From NCBI GenBank assembly GCA_021779635.1, contig JAJYAH010000567.1, positions 1 through 5,125 on the forward strand: a stretch of DNA of 5,125 nt, written 5' to 3'. Shown here one piece after another: positions 5,014 through 5,125 of the stretch. Source of the stretch: Pseudomonadota bacterium (lineage in GTDB: Bacteria > Pseudomonadota > Alphaproteobacteria > Rhizobiales > Xanthobacteraceae). A program made the position numbers and the translations under genes. The notes beneath the pieces are model-generated. The model saw only the letters and a program-made list of their open reading frames with translations. It was not told the origin of the DNA and searched no databases. The first letter of the stretch is position 1, and each line of letters opens with the position of its first letter.

Positions 5014-5125
5014 TCAGGATCTCAATCGCGCGGCGTGCCAGCGCATGTGATCTTCCATGAAGGTCGATACGAAGTAATAGCTATGGTCATAGCCGGCCTG
5101 GCGGCGAAGGGTAAGCGGGATTGCC
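5014..5125 (-). CDS. fghA: S-formylglutathione hydrolase, C-terminal end (partial)
   Basis: The last 36 residues of a minus-strand gene enter from the right edge and stop at TGA (5016-5014). They contain G-Y-D-H-S-Y-Y-F followed by [11 protein letters not shown], which is the strongly conserved C-terminus of the S-formylglutathione hydrolase / esterase D family. The His in G-Y-D-H is the catalytic His of the Ser-Asp-His triad. The enzyme hydrolyses S-formylglutathione to formate and glutathione in the cytoplasm, the last step of glutathione-dependent formaldehyde oxidation. The family is about 280 residues long, so roughly seven eighths of the gene lie outside the window. This is the clearest evidence that the locus belongs to C1 metabolism. 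Confidence 0.9.
   Translation of the reverse strand, partial: AIPLTLRRQAGYDHSYYFVSTFMEDHMRWHAARLRS

Noticed and set aside
1..5125. CRISPR arrays, tRNA or rRNA genes, insertion sequences
   Set aside because: No regularly spaced repeats, cloverleaf-like structures, rRNA segments, transposase frames or terminal inverted repeats were seen on either strand.

Overview
The window looks like chromosomal DNA of a methylotrophic or facultatively methylotrophic alphaproteobacterium, probably of the Bradyrhizobium/Beijerinckiaceae type. Three things point there: moderately high G+C with matching codon use in the well-supported genes, a mitochondrial-like class I cytochrome c, and a group of periplasmic accessory genes of the kind that accompanies PQQ-dependent (quinoprotein) alcohol dehydrogenases, ending at a formaldehyde-oxidation gene. 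No dehydrogenase (xoxF/mxaF) or PQQ biosynthesis gene lies inside the window, so the link to methanol oxidation comes from gene families and from the fghA end, not from a visible dehydrogenase.

Layout from left to right: (1) Positions 1-351 hold no convincing gene but contain a cluster of GTCAYAR half-sites and a perfect 18-bp interrupted palindrome (74-91), a good operator candidate. (2) On the + strand, a SoxH-like metallo-beta-lactamase-fold zinc hydrolase (352-1401) is followed after 87 bp by a fused SoxY-SoxZ-like carrier protein (1489-2325). This is the 'quinoprotein relay' pair. (3) Convergent to it on the - strand, a small four-cysteine exported protein (2350-2733) follows directly behind a class I cytochrome c (2738-3130), forming a two-gene operon transcribed leftward. 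(4) After a non-coding divergent promoter region comes a + strand gene for an exported protein that looks like an outer-membrane beta-barrel (3457-4383). (5) On the - strand there is a small exported protein (4435-4776) with a loop that matches an EF-hand and resembles lanmodulin loops. (6) At the right edge, on the - strand, is the C-terminal end of S-formylglutathione hydrolase (5014 to the edge).

Every complete product carries a predicted export signal. Together they read as the envelope accessory part of a C1-oxidation locus. Periplasmic alcohol oxidation would feed electrons to cytochrome c. The metallohydrolase and SoxYZ-like carrier would handle an unknown carrier-bound group. Formaldehyde would be drained in the cytoplasm by the glutathione route ending in FghA. 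The least explained parts are the EF-hand-like protein, the barrel protein, the four-Cys protein and the true cargo of the SoxYZ-like carrier. Several N-termini are uncertain because SD sequences are weak and non-ATG starts are likely.
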